This document shows positions 1 through 6,270 of a stretch of DNA of 7,896 bases, piece after piece. The notes beneath the pieces are model-generated. The model did not search any database, was not told the origin of the DNA, and saw nothing but the letters and a program-made list of their open reading frames with translations. The position numbers and the translations under genes are program-made. Within the stretch, counting starts at the first letter, position 1. Every line of letters starts with the position of its first letter. The DNA is taken from NCBI GenBank assembly GCA_002309395.1, contig DBWU01000051.1:1711-9606 (forward strand). The letters run 5' to 3'. The stretch is from Oscillospiraceae bacterium UBA1230 (GTDB lineage Bacteria > Bacillota > Clostridia > Oscillospirales > Oscillospiraceae).

Positions 1-122
1 GTACCGACAGTATAGTCTGGATGGGAGAAGGCGTGTGCGGCAGTTGGTGCGGCTCCTGAATGCGTACACCTTGGAAGGCAACCGTCTTTCGGGTGTTTAC
101 GCTATGTAAGGAGCTCTTTTTT
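1..122 (+). promoter_or_regulatory. FMN riboswitch (RFN element), 3' half of aptamer plus expression platform for ribU
   Basis: Bases 4-31 (CCGACAGTATAGTCTGG, then ATGGGAGAAGG) match the conserved 3' segment of the FMN aptamer; the 5' half lies before the window. FMN binding normally switches off riboflavin synthesis or uptake genes, which fits the riboflavin transporter gene that follows. The platform is visible: GGCTCCT (51-57) can pair with AGGAGCT (109-115), which contains the ribU Shine-Dalgarno. Between these arms nests GCGTA-CACC (62-70) against GGTG-TT-TACGC (92-102), and GGAAG (73-77) against CTTTC (86-90). T6 (117-122) follows directly. The same hairpin could therefore terminate transcription and hide the ribosome site. 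The competing fold would be GGGAG (23-27), part of the aptamer, with CTCCT (53-57). The aptamer call rests on sequence match; the switching model is inference. Confidence 0.9.
51..122 (+). terminator. Putative FMN-controlled terminator / SD-sequestering hairpin
   Basis: The outer arms are GGCTCCT (51-57) and AGGAGCT (109-115): six Watson-Crick pairs and one G-U. Nested inner stems lie at 62-70/92-102 and 73-77/86-90. One C and six T follow, ending directly before the ATG at 123. The right arm covers the SD AAGGAG (108-113). The outer stem is short and the enclosed region long, so termination strength is uncertain. SD blocking is at least as likely as termination. Confidence 0.5.
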
Positions 123-731
123 ATGGAGAAACAACAACAGAAGACCCATCATCTGGCGGTGGCCGCCATGTTGGCGGCGGTGGCGGCGGTCTTGCAATTT
201 CTGGAGATCTCCGTCCCCGTGATGCCGAGCTTCGTGAAACTGGATCTATCCGATCTGCCGGCGCTGCTGGGCACCTTTGCCCTGGGGCCCGTATGGGGCG
301 TGGCGATCCAGCTGGTGAAAAATCTGCTCCATCTGCCCTTTGGTCACTCCGCCGGTGTGGGAGAGCTGTGTAACTTCTTGCTGGGCGGCATATTCGTATG
401 CGTGGCAGGCATCATTTATCACTGCCGGAAGGGGCGCGCCACCGCGCTGATCGGGTCGCTGGCAGGCGCGGCGGCGATGGCGGCGGTCAGCCTGCCGCTG
501 AACTATTTCCTCGTCTATCCGGCGTACGTGGCGATCCTCCATTTTCCGCTGGAGGCTATCATCGGCGCTTACGAGGCGATTTTCAGCGGTGTGAGCGATC
601 TTACGGTCGGCGATCCCCTGTGGAACTGCCTTTTGATCTTCAACGTGCCGTTTACCTTCTGCAAGGGATTGATCGACGTTGCCATCTGCTGGCTTATCTA
701 TAAGCCACTGTCTCCCCTGCTCCATCAATAA
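123..731 (+). CDS. ribU: Riboflavin ECF transporter S component RibU
   Basis: This 202-residue integral membrane protein is the substrate-binding S component of an energy-coupling factor (ECF) transporter. It binds riboflavin and works with the shared EcfA/A'/T module, which is not in this window. About six hydrophobic segments fall near residues 11-30, 44-62, 82-100, 106-127, 132-152 and 168-193. The N-terminal hydrophobic helix is alanine-rich, as S components need for docking EcfT. Family signatures are KLDLSDLPALLG (39-50), GPVWGVAIQLVKNLLH (55-70), GELCNFLLGG (80-89) and PFTFCKGLIDV (176-186). Length is normal for the family. The frame stays open up to an ATG at 60, but the ATG at 123 is chosen because AAGGAG (108-113) sits 9 nt before it and the upstream stretch reads through riboswitch structure. 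An FMN riboswitch lies directly upstream and independently supports riboflavin as the substrate. It is monocistronic, closed by the terminator at 741-773. Confidence 0.93.
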   Translation: MEKQQQKTHHLAVAAMLAAVAAVLQFLEISVPVMPSFVKLDLSDLPALLGTFALGPVWGVAIQLVKNLLHLPFGHSAGVGELCNFLLGGIFVCVAGIIYHCRKGRATALIGSLAGAAAMAAVSLPLNYFLVYPAYVAILHFPLEAIIGAYEAIFSGVSDLTVGDPLWNCLLIFNVPFTFCKGLIDVAICWLIYKPLSPLLHQ

Positions 732-740
732 ACAGGCGTA

Positions 741-773
741 AAGGTTTCGCCCCTTACAGGGCGGAACCTTTTT
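741..773 (+). terminator. Intrinsic terminator of ribU
   Basis: Bases 741-752 pair with 759-770 in a 12-bp stem containing one G-U pair. The loop is six bases (753-758), and the T-run at 769-773 begins within the arm. It starts 9 bp after the ribU stop codon. The minus-strand side has only a short run, so this is mainly a plus-strand terminator. Confidence 0.9.
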
Positions 774-779
774 CTCCGG

Positions 780-815
780 TTTACGACGCGGTCGATGCGT
801 GGTATAATGATACCG
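780..815 (+). promoter_or_regulatory. Sigma-A promoter of dinB, extended -10, with overlapping palindrome
   Basis: A perfect TATAAT lies at 803-808 and is preceded by TG-N (800-802), an extended -10. A -35 candidate TTTACG (780-785, 4 of 6 matches to TTGACA) lies at the ideal 17-bp spacing. Transcription would start near 815, about 27 bases before the dinB ATG. GGTAT-AATG-ATACC (801-814) is an inverted repeat that covers the -10 box. A second pair, GTGGTA (799-804) and TACCAC (817-822), flanks it. Either could be an operator. No match to the Firmicute LexA consensus was seen, so SOS control is not supported here. Confidence 0.8.
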
Positions 816-841
816 TTACCACAGAGGAAGGAGGACGCGCC

Positions 842-2053
842 ATGGAACGGGTGATCTTGCACTGCGATCTGAACTGTTTTTTTGCCTCGGTGGAGCTGTT
901 GAGCCACCCGGAACTGATCAATCTGCCGGTGGCGGTGTGCGGCGACCCCTCCTCCCGGCACGGAATCATCCTCGCCAAAAACGAACACGCCAAGCGTTTC
1001 GGCGTTAAAACCGCGGAGACGCTTTGGCAGGCAAAGCAGAAATGCCCCTCGCTGGTCCTTCTGCCGCCGCATCACAGTCTTTACGAGATCTACTCGCGGC
1101 GCGTCAACGAAATTTACGGACACTACACCGATCTGGTGGAACCCTTCGGGATCGACGAAAGCTGGCTTGATCTCACCGGGAGTCTTCACCTCTTCGGCGG
1201 CGATCCCCGTTCCGTGGCGGACGAGATACGCCATCGGGTATATCGGGAGCTGGGTTTGACCATCAGTGTAGGCGTGAGCTTCAATAAGGTGTTTGCCAAA
1301 CTGGGCAGCGACTATAAAAAGCCGGACGCCACCACGGTGATCTCCCCAGGAGACTGGCGGCAGATCGTGTGGCCCTTGCCAGTGGGGGATCTTCTGTTCG
1401 TGGGCAGGGCGGCGCAGACGCTGCTGCGGCGTTGCGGCGTGGAAACCATCGGGCAGCTTGCCGCCTTCGACCGGGCGCGCCTGGTGGAGCTGATGGGGAA
1501 ACTGGGCGGACAGCTCCACGACTATGCCAACGGCCTGGATCGCAGTGAGGTGCGGCGGCAGGATCAGCACGAGACCGTCAAGTCCGTCGGAAACGGCACC
1601 ACCTTCCCCAAAAATCTCACGCGTCCGGAGGAAATACGCGCCGGACTCGCCCTGCTGAGCGACAGCGTCGCCTCGCGCCTGCGGCGGCAGGGCTTATACT
1701 GCGGCGGCGTATCGGTCACACTGCGAAGCGCCGATTTTAAAACCTTCAGCCGCCAGAAGCGGCTGGACGCCCCCACACGGCTGATGCGGGATATCTACCG
1801 CACCGCCGTGGAACTGGCGATGGCGGCGTGGCACGCGCCGGAACCGCTGCGGATGCTGACGGTGACGGCACTGTATATCACGGAACGAAACGATGCCTAT
1901 GAGCAGGTCGATCTGCTGGGCGGCGCGGCGGAAAAGAAAAGCGATAAGCAGGAGCGTCTGGAAGGCGCTATGGCGGCCATACGCGGCAAATACGGGAAGG
2001 GCGCCATCTCCTTCGGCGCCGCAGACGGGGAAAAGGTCGGCTGGGAAGATTGA
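842..2053 (+). CDS. dinB: DNA polymerase IV, Y-family translesion polymerase
   Basis: This 403-residue protein is a Y-family DNA polymerase that copies past damaged bases at low fidelity, without proofreading. The palm/fingers begin at once: the first catalytic Asp is D9 in HCDLNCFFASVE, with F14 at the steric-gate position that excludes ribonucleotides. The second catalytic pair is D105-E106 in PFGIDESWLDLT. GVSFNKVFAKLGSDYKKP (144-161) is the typical palm segment. Residues 183-235 hold the thumb with its helix-hairpin-helix region, and 243-350 the little finger. QVDLL (355-359) resembles a sliding-clamp-binding peptide (QxxLL/F), though it is not at the extreme C terminus as in E. coli. N11 replaces the second Asp of the E. 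coli MDMDCFF motif, which is not one of the metal ligands. The start is supported by GAAGGAGG (827-834), 7 nt upstream. It stands alone with its own promoter and terminator. Confidence 0.96.
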   Translation: MERVILHCDLNCFFASVELLSHPELINLPVAVCGDPSSRHGIILAKNEHAKRFGVKTAETLWQAKQKCPSLVLLPPHHSLYEIYSRRVNEIYGHYTDLVEPFGIDESWLDLTGSLHLFGGDPRSVADEIRHRVYRELGLTISVGVSFNKVFAKLGSDYKKPDATTVISPGDWRQIVWPLPVGDLLFVGRAAQTLLRRCGVETIGQLAAFDRARLVELMGKLGGQLHDYANGLDRSEVRRQDQHETVKSVGNGTTFPKNLTRPEEIRAGLALLSDSVASRLRRQGLYCGGVSVTLRSADFKTFSRQKRLDAPTRLMRDIYRTAVELAMAAWHAPEPLRMLTVTALYITERNDAYEQVDLLGGAAEKKSDKQERLEGAMAAIRGKYGKGAISFGAADGEKVGWED

Positions 2054-2069
2054 GCGGATCGCCATGATC

Positions 2070-2107
2070 AAAAAGCAGCCCCTCCTGACGGGAGGGACTG
2101 CTTTTTT
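2070..2107. terminator. Bidirectional intrinsic terminator between dinB and alr
   Basis: AAAAAGCAG (2070-2078) pairs with CTGCTTTTT (2098-2106). After one C/A mismatch (2079/2097), CCCTCC (2080-2085) pairs with GGAGGG (2091-2096), leaving loop TGACG. A T-run at 2102-2107 serves dinB on the plus strand, and the A-run at 2070-2074 gives a T-run for the alr operon on the minus strand. Convergent placement between the stops at 2053 and 2144 agrees with shared use. Confidence 0.93.
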
Positions 2108-2143
2108 ACGCCATTTATCGCTATATACCGTTAGCCGGACGGG

Positions 2144-3313
2144 TCAAAACCGCAGCAGAAGCTCGCGGCCGATCTCCTTGCCGCCGCGCAGGTAAATGCG
2201 CGGAACGCGCTTGCTGACAGCGGTCAAGAGCTCATAGGAGATCGTGCCGGCCGCCGCCGCCAGATCGTTGACGCTGTTGTGCGCGCCGAAGATCTCCACC
2301 TCGTCGCCTACCTGCACGCCCGGCAGGTCGGTCAGGTCGATCATACACATATCCATGCAGATCCTGCCCCGCACCGGTGCAAGACCCTGCGCCGTCATCA
2401 GCGAGCAGTTGTTGGAAAGACAGCGGAAAAAACCGTCGGCATAGCCGTAAGGGACGACGCCCATACGGGTGGGGCGGCTTGTGACAAACCGTCTGCCATA
2501 GCTGATGGAGGTATCGGGCGCATAATCTTTCACCGCGCTGACCGTGGTCTTCAGCGTCATCACCGGGCGCAGACCCAGCTCCCCGGCGAACTCACCGCAC
2601 CCGTAGAGCAACAGACCGGGACGCACCATATCAAGATACGTTTCCGGCCAGTGGGCTACCGCGCCGGTATTGGAGCAGTGCCGCAACGGGAAGGATCGCC
2701 CCAGCTCCGCCTCCGCCGCCGCGATGCAACGGCAAAAGAGCTCGAACTGTCCTTGGGTGTAGGCGCGGCTCTCCTCGTCCTCCTCGTCGGACACGGCAAA
2801 GTGGGTGAAGATCCCCTCGCCGTCCAACCCCGGCAGGCGGCAGGCGTCACAGATCGCCGCCACAGCGCCGTCAAAGCGCGCACCGGCACACTGGAACCCG
2901 AGACGGGACATCCCCGTATCCACCTTGATATGGATCTTCAGCGTGCCGCCATGGCGCACCGCCTCGGCGCTGTACGCCCGGGCGGTCTCCGCGGAGGTCA
3001 CCGCCTGGGTGATCTGTAAGTCCATGAGCCGACCCACCTGATCGGCAGGGGTATAGCCGAGGATCAGCATCGGCATGGTGATGCCGCCGCGCCGCAGTTC
3101 CTCCGCCTCGTCGATACTGCTCACCGCCAGATAGTCGGCGCCCAGCTCCTGCAGCAGGAGGGACGCCTGCACCGAACCGTGACCGTACGCGTCCGCCTTG
3201 ACTACGCCCAAAAACTTCACATTTGAACCGACGCGGCGGCGAAGCGTATGATAGTTATGCGCCAGCGCGTCCAGATCGATCTCCGCCCATGTTCTCCGTA
3301 ACGTGGATTCCAT
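2144..3313 (-). CDS. alr: Alanine racemase
   Basis: This 389-residue protein interconverts L- and D-alanine using pyridoxal phosphate (PLP). In bacteria it supplies D-Ala for peptidoglycan, and in catabolic settings it returns D-Ala to the L pool. The fold-type III barrel starts at TWAEIDLDAL (8-17). The PLP lysine is K39 in VVKADAYGHG. Other landmarks are MSRLGF with R137, RPGLLLYG (231-238) whose Arg contacts the PLP pyridine nitrogen, the second catalytic residue Y272 in ISYGRRF, PYGYADG (288-294) and GRICMDMCMIDL (316-327). Length is normal. The ATG at 3313 is preferred, because the conserved domain begins directly after it and GAGGGG (3330-3325) lies upstream, at a rather long 11 nt. An in-frame TTG at 3340 overlaps the stop of the preceding gene (TTGA) and would add nine residues. 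It is the last gene of the operon, 23 bp after the D-aminoacylase. Confidence 0.96.
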   Translation of the reverse strand: MESTLRRTWAEIDLDALAHNYHTLRRRVGSNVKFLGVVKADAYGHGSVQASLLLQELGADYLAVSSIDEAEELRRGGITMPMLILGYTPADQVGRLMDLQITQAVTSAETARAYSAEAVRHGGTLKIHIKVDTGMSRLGFQCAGARFDGAVAAICDACRLPGLDGEGIFTHFAVSDEEDEESRAYTQGQFELFCRCIAAAEAELGRSFPLRHCSNTGAVAHWPETYLDMVRPGLLLYGCGEFAGELGLRPVMTLKTTVSAVKDYAPDTSISYGRRFVTSRPTRMGVVPYGYADGFFRCLSNNCSLMTAQGLAPVRGRICMDMCMIDLTDLPGVQVGDEVEIFGAHNSVNDLAAAAGTISYELLTAVSKRVPRIYLRGGKEIGRELLLRF

Positions 3314-3336
3314 TCTCTCTTTTTCCCCTCTTATTC

Positions 3337-4926
3337 TCAAGCCTTATGCGCCACAAATTTGCCCGGATATACGCCGGTGAATTTCATATCGTGGTAAACC
3401 ACCTGACCGCCCACGATCACGTAGTCCATCCCCTCCGTCAAACGGTTGGGGTCATCGTAGGTGGAAAGATCCTTCAGTCTGTCGTAGTCGAAGATCAGCA
3501 CATCCGCATCATAACCGGCTTTCAAAAGACCCTTGTTGGGTACCAACAGCCGCTCTGCCGTCAGCCCGGTCATCTTGTGGATCATCTGCTCCAGCGTGAG
3601 GATCTTCTTATCCTTCACGTAGTAATTGATCGCATGGGGGAAGGTGGCACTGTCACGGGGGTGCCCCTTGCTCGCCCAACTATTATTATATCCATCGGTG
3701 CCGACTACGCAATAGGGACTTTGGATGATCTCCCACAGATCCTCCTCGCGCATGGTGGCGTAAACGCACTTTGCCGTGCCCTTGGTGGCGTCCATCAGCT
3801 CAAAGAAACAATCCCACGGATCCCGCCCCTGCGACGCGGCAAATTGACTGACAGACAGCCCCTCCGCCTCCGGCATATTCGGCGCGGTGACCGTGTAGAC
3901 GCCGTCCCAGCCGCCGGAATTGAGGTAGAAGTTATCATACGGCGTGGCGGGATCTTCCATCTCGCGGCGCACCTGATCGCGGAACGCGGGATCGCGCAGT
4001 TTGAGGCAGAACGCCTCTTTGCCCTCGGAGAAGTACCAGTTGGGTACACAGGCGACGATGGTGGTCATGCACCGCGTGTAGGGATACTGATCGCAGGTGG
4101 TATGGATCCCCTGCTCGTTCGCCTGACGGATTAACTCCAGCGTCTTTTTCTGGAGCCCCCAGTTGCTCTTGCCCATGATCTTGTGGTGGGAGATGTCCAC
4201 CCGCACGCCGCCGCGGCGGCCGATGTCCAGCACTTCCTCCACCGCCGCCGCCACACCGTCGGACTCGTTGCGGATGTGGCTGGCGTAGACGCCGTTATAC
4301 GGCGCCATGGCACGTGCCAGCGCCACGACCTCCTCCGTGTCGGCGTAGCAACCCGGCACGTAGATCAAGCCCGTACTCATGCCGGCGGCACCGGATTGCA
4401 TCGCCTCGCGCAAAAGGCCCTGCATCCGGTCCAGCTCCGACGCGGTGGCGTGCCGGTTATCCAGACCCATCACCTGCATACGCAAGACACGGTGTCCGAT
4501 ATAGAACTTGGCGTTGGCGCTCATGGAGCAACGCTCCACGTATTCCAAAAACTGCTCAAAAGACGTCCACTTCCGCACCTCTTCAAAGGGCAGGTGGTAA
4601 TTGAAAAAGGTATACATCTCCTGCGCGCGCTGCTCGTTGATCGGCATCACCGACAAGCCGCATTGACCGCAAAGCTCGGTGGTGATCCCCTGCGCCGTTT
4701 TGAACGTGCGGCCGTCCTCCGTGCCCAGCAGCAGATCGCCGTGGGAATGGGCGTCGATAAATCCGGGACAGACGATGCGCCCCTTGGCATCGATGACCTG
4801 CGCGGCATTCTCCGTGCCGGCAGCGTCCGTCAAAACGCCGTTTTGTATGCCGATACTGCCGGTGCGACGCGCCGCGCCGCTGCCGTCGATCAGCGTACCG
4901 TTTTTGATAAGCATATCCAACATCAT
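3337..4926 (-). CDS. N-acyl-D-amino-acid deacylase (D-aminoacylase, amidohydrolase superfamily)
   Basis: This 529-residue cytoplasmic metalloenzyme hydrolyses N-acyl-D-amino acids to a carboxylate and a free D-amino acid. The composite beta-sandwich is built from residues 1-55 and the C-terminal 465-529, around a metal-dependent barrel. Ligand motifs match the Alcaligenes D-aminoacylase pattern: H60-x-H62 in GFIDAHSHGD, C86 in ELCGQCG, H217 in YASHIRNE, H247 in DISHHK and catalytic D410 in VGTDG. GHPRDSATFPHAINYYV (421-437) is the usual late barrel segment. AAGGAGG (4938-4932) lies 5 nt before the ATG at 4926 and 8 nt before a second ATG at 4923, so either may start. The first gives an ATGA overlap with the upstream stop, suggesting coupled translation. 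The acyl group and side chain cannot be read from sequence. Related families include N-acyl-D-Glu and N-acyl-D-Asp deacylases and D-hydantoinase-like enzymes. The alr neighbour favours a D-amino-acid product. Confidence 0.88.
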   Translation of the reverse strand: MMLDMLIKNGTLIDGSGAARRTGSIGIQNGVLTDAAGTENAAQVIDAKGRIVCPGFIDAHSHGDLLLGTEDGRTFKTAQGITTELCGQCGLSVMPINEQRAQEMYTFFNYHLPFEEVRKWTSFEQFLEYVERCSMSANAKFYIGHRVLRMQVMGLDNRHATASELDRMQGLLREAMQSGAAGMSTGLIYVPGCYADTEEVVALARAMAPYNGVYASHIRNESDGVAAAVEEVLDIGRRGGVRVDISHHKIMGKSNWGLQKKTLELIRQANEQGIHTTCDQYPYTRCMTTIVACVPNWYFSEGKEAFCLKLRDPAFRDQVRREMEDPATPYDNFYLNSGGWDGVYTVTAPNMPEAEGLSVSQFAASQGRDPWDCFFELMDATKGTAKCVYATMREEDLWEIIQSPYCVVGTDGYNNSWASKGHPRDSATFPHAINYYVKDKKILTLEQMIHKMTGLTAERLLVPNKGLLKAGYDADVLIFDYDRLKDLSTYDDPNRLTEGMDYVIVGGQVVYHDMKFTGVYPGKFVAHKA

Positions 4927-6254
4927 GCGTTCCTCCTTATATCTCGTTCCGGCGCGAGGGCGTAATCAATGAAAAACGCTTCCTCCGCCGCGTCCTGTAC
5001 GCGCAGCAGCACGGCATCTCCGGGCGGCAGCGAAAGATGCACGGCTTCGCTCCGGCTCCGAAGCACCGATTGTTCGCCGGTTTGATCGCTTACTTTGTAT
5101 ACGCGGGACGGTTTCTTGAACCGAAGGGTGAAGTCCCGCGCGTTTCGGTAATCCCGATTCAGCACAAAGAGATAGCGGTTCCCCTCGCTGTCGGACAGTT
5201 CTCCCACCGAACAGCGGAACGGAAGCGCCCGGTCGGCGAGTACCTTGCTTCGGGAAACCGGCTCGCGGTACGCCTCAAATGCCGGGCAATCCGCCAGCAC
5301 CTCGCCGGAATGGTACACACCCTCGCTGGTGAGCGCCATCAACGTCTTGCCCCACTGACGGATACGGTGATTGAGCTCTTTCATCTGGAAAAACAGCGGT
5401 CCCGGTCTTCCGTCCCAATACGAGGCGCTCTCCACCGTGCAGTAATACTGCACGGCTTTGCCGCCGTGGAGCAGGACGTTGAACGCCTGCATGGTCAGCT
5501 TTTCCGGGGTGAAGCGGTAGTAGTTGGCGTTGATGGGACTGTCCTCCGCCTGCACGTAAAACCACATGGGCGCGTGTAACTCCAGCGCCAGCTTTCGCAG
5601 CAGCGCGATATCCAGAAAGAGGTTCTTATCGTCCAGCTGGTTGAACGGCTCCGGGCGCATGGCGCTGAAGGGGTAATAGTCCAGCGACAGGACCGGTGGA
5701 TCCACCACCTTGGCAAAACGGGTCAAATATCTTTCAAATTTGCCGTTTTCCCACGTGTCCGACGCGTTATAGCTGGGGATCGCCACCACGAAGGGCAGAC
5801 GGTCCGGGGCGAGGCGCTCGATCATATCCACCTGTTTTGCGGCGGCGTCCACCGAACGGTCGGCAAGGGGCTCATCCCACACGTAGTAGCCGTAAAAATG
5901 CCGGTAGTTTCTGCTCCATTTTATGAACCGATCCAGCTTTTCCCGATCCGGCTCATCGGTCTTTTGTTGATCCTGAAAACCGCCGAAAACGTCCCAGTCC
6001 TGGAAGATCCCGTCTATACCGAACTCCTCACAGGCATCGGCGCACTTTTTCGTATCCTCCGAATCCGCCCAGATAAACTCCGCCAGATTGCACCCGATCT
6101 CCTTGGCGTTGCGGATACACTCCCGAAGATCGCTGACGCCCTTTTGGTAATTTCCGCCTGCCAGCGCCATACAGGAGCTGATGATAAAACGGTCCTGCCG
6201 ATACGCCCGGTTCGGGTTGCCCGGTTTTTCGCGGAAGATGGTCTTCGTTTTCAT
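4923..6254 (-). CDS. TIM-barrel glycoside-hydrolase-like protein, family not identified
   Basis: This is a 443-residue protein without a signal peptide. Eight barrel strands can be followed: DRFIISS (21-27), NLAEFIW (56-62), DGIFQDW (81-87), YGYYVWDEP (121-129), FVVAIPSY (155-162), VLSLDYYPF (188-196), PMWFYVQAED (229-238) and KAVQYYC (266-272). E128 in WDEP, at the end of strand 4, is where clan GH-A enzymes hold the acid/base. E237, or Q235 if catalysis differs, sits at the strand 7 nucleophile position. Residues 345-435 look like a C-terminal beta-domain, as in GH families with accessory sandwiches. Substrate and family number cannot be assigned from sequence. The GTG at 6263 gives MGSMK, but the ATG at 6254 has the better-placed GAGGGG, about 10 nt upstream. 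It overlaps the D-aminoacylase by ATGA and follows its shortened paralogue by 16 bp. Confidence 0.75.
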   Translation of the reverse strand: MKTKTIFREKPGNPNRAYRQDRFIISSCMALAGGNYQKGVSDLRECIRNAKEIGCNLAEFIWADSEDTKKCADACEEFGIDGIFQDWDVFGGFQDQQKTDEPDREKLDRFIKWSRNYRHFYGYYVWDEPLADRSVDAAAKQVDMIERLAPDRLPFVVAIPSYNASDTWENGKFERYLTRFAKVVDPPVLSLDYYPFSAMRPEPFNQLDDKNLFLDIALLRKLALELHAPMWFYVQAEDSPINANYYRFTPEKLTMQAFNVLLHGGKAVQYYCTVESASYWDGRPGPLFFQMKELNHRIRQWGKTLMALTSEGVYHSGEVLADCPAFEAYREPVSRSKVLADRALPFRCSVGELSDSEGNRYLFVLNRDYRNARDFTLRFKKPSRVYKVSDQTGEQSVLRSRSEAVHLSLPPGDAVLLRVQDAAEEAFFIDYALAPERDIRRNA

Positions 6255-6270
6255 ACTCCCCACTCCCCTC

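Noticed and set aside
60..122. ATG at 60 as a longer start for RibU
   Set aside because: It would add 21 non-hydrophobic residues encoded by the riboswitch platform. The ATG at 123 has a well-spaced AAGGAG.
725..1570. Long minus-strand open frame (281 codons) opposite ribU end and dinB
   Set aside because: It is antisense to a clear DNA polymerase IV gene and runs through the ribU terminator and dinB promoter. Its translation shows no recognisable domain. High-GC sequence commonly leaves such shadows.
3314..3340. TTG at 3340 as the main alr start
   Set aside because: The conserved racemase domain and the K39 numbering fit the ATG at 3313. The TTG is kept only as a possible coupled alternative.
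3223..4134. Plus-strand open frame (303 codons) opposite alr start and the deacylase
   Set aside because: It lies antisense to two well-supported enzymes, has no convincing family motif, and its composition follows the opposite-strand codons.
4183..4965. Plus-strand open frame (260 codons) opposite the deacylase N-terminal half
   Set aside because: It is His/Arg/Ala-rich shadow translation of a strongly conserved amidohydrolase. No family motif was seen.
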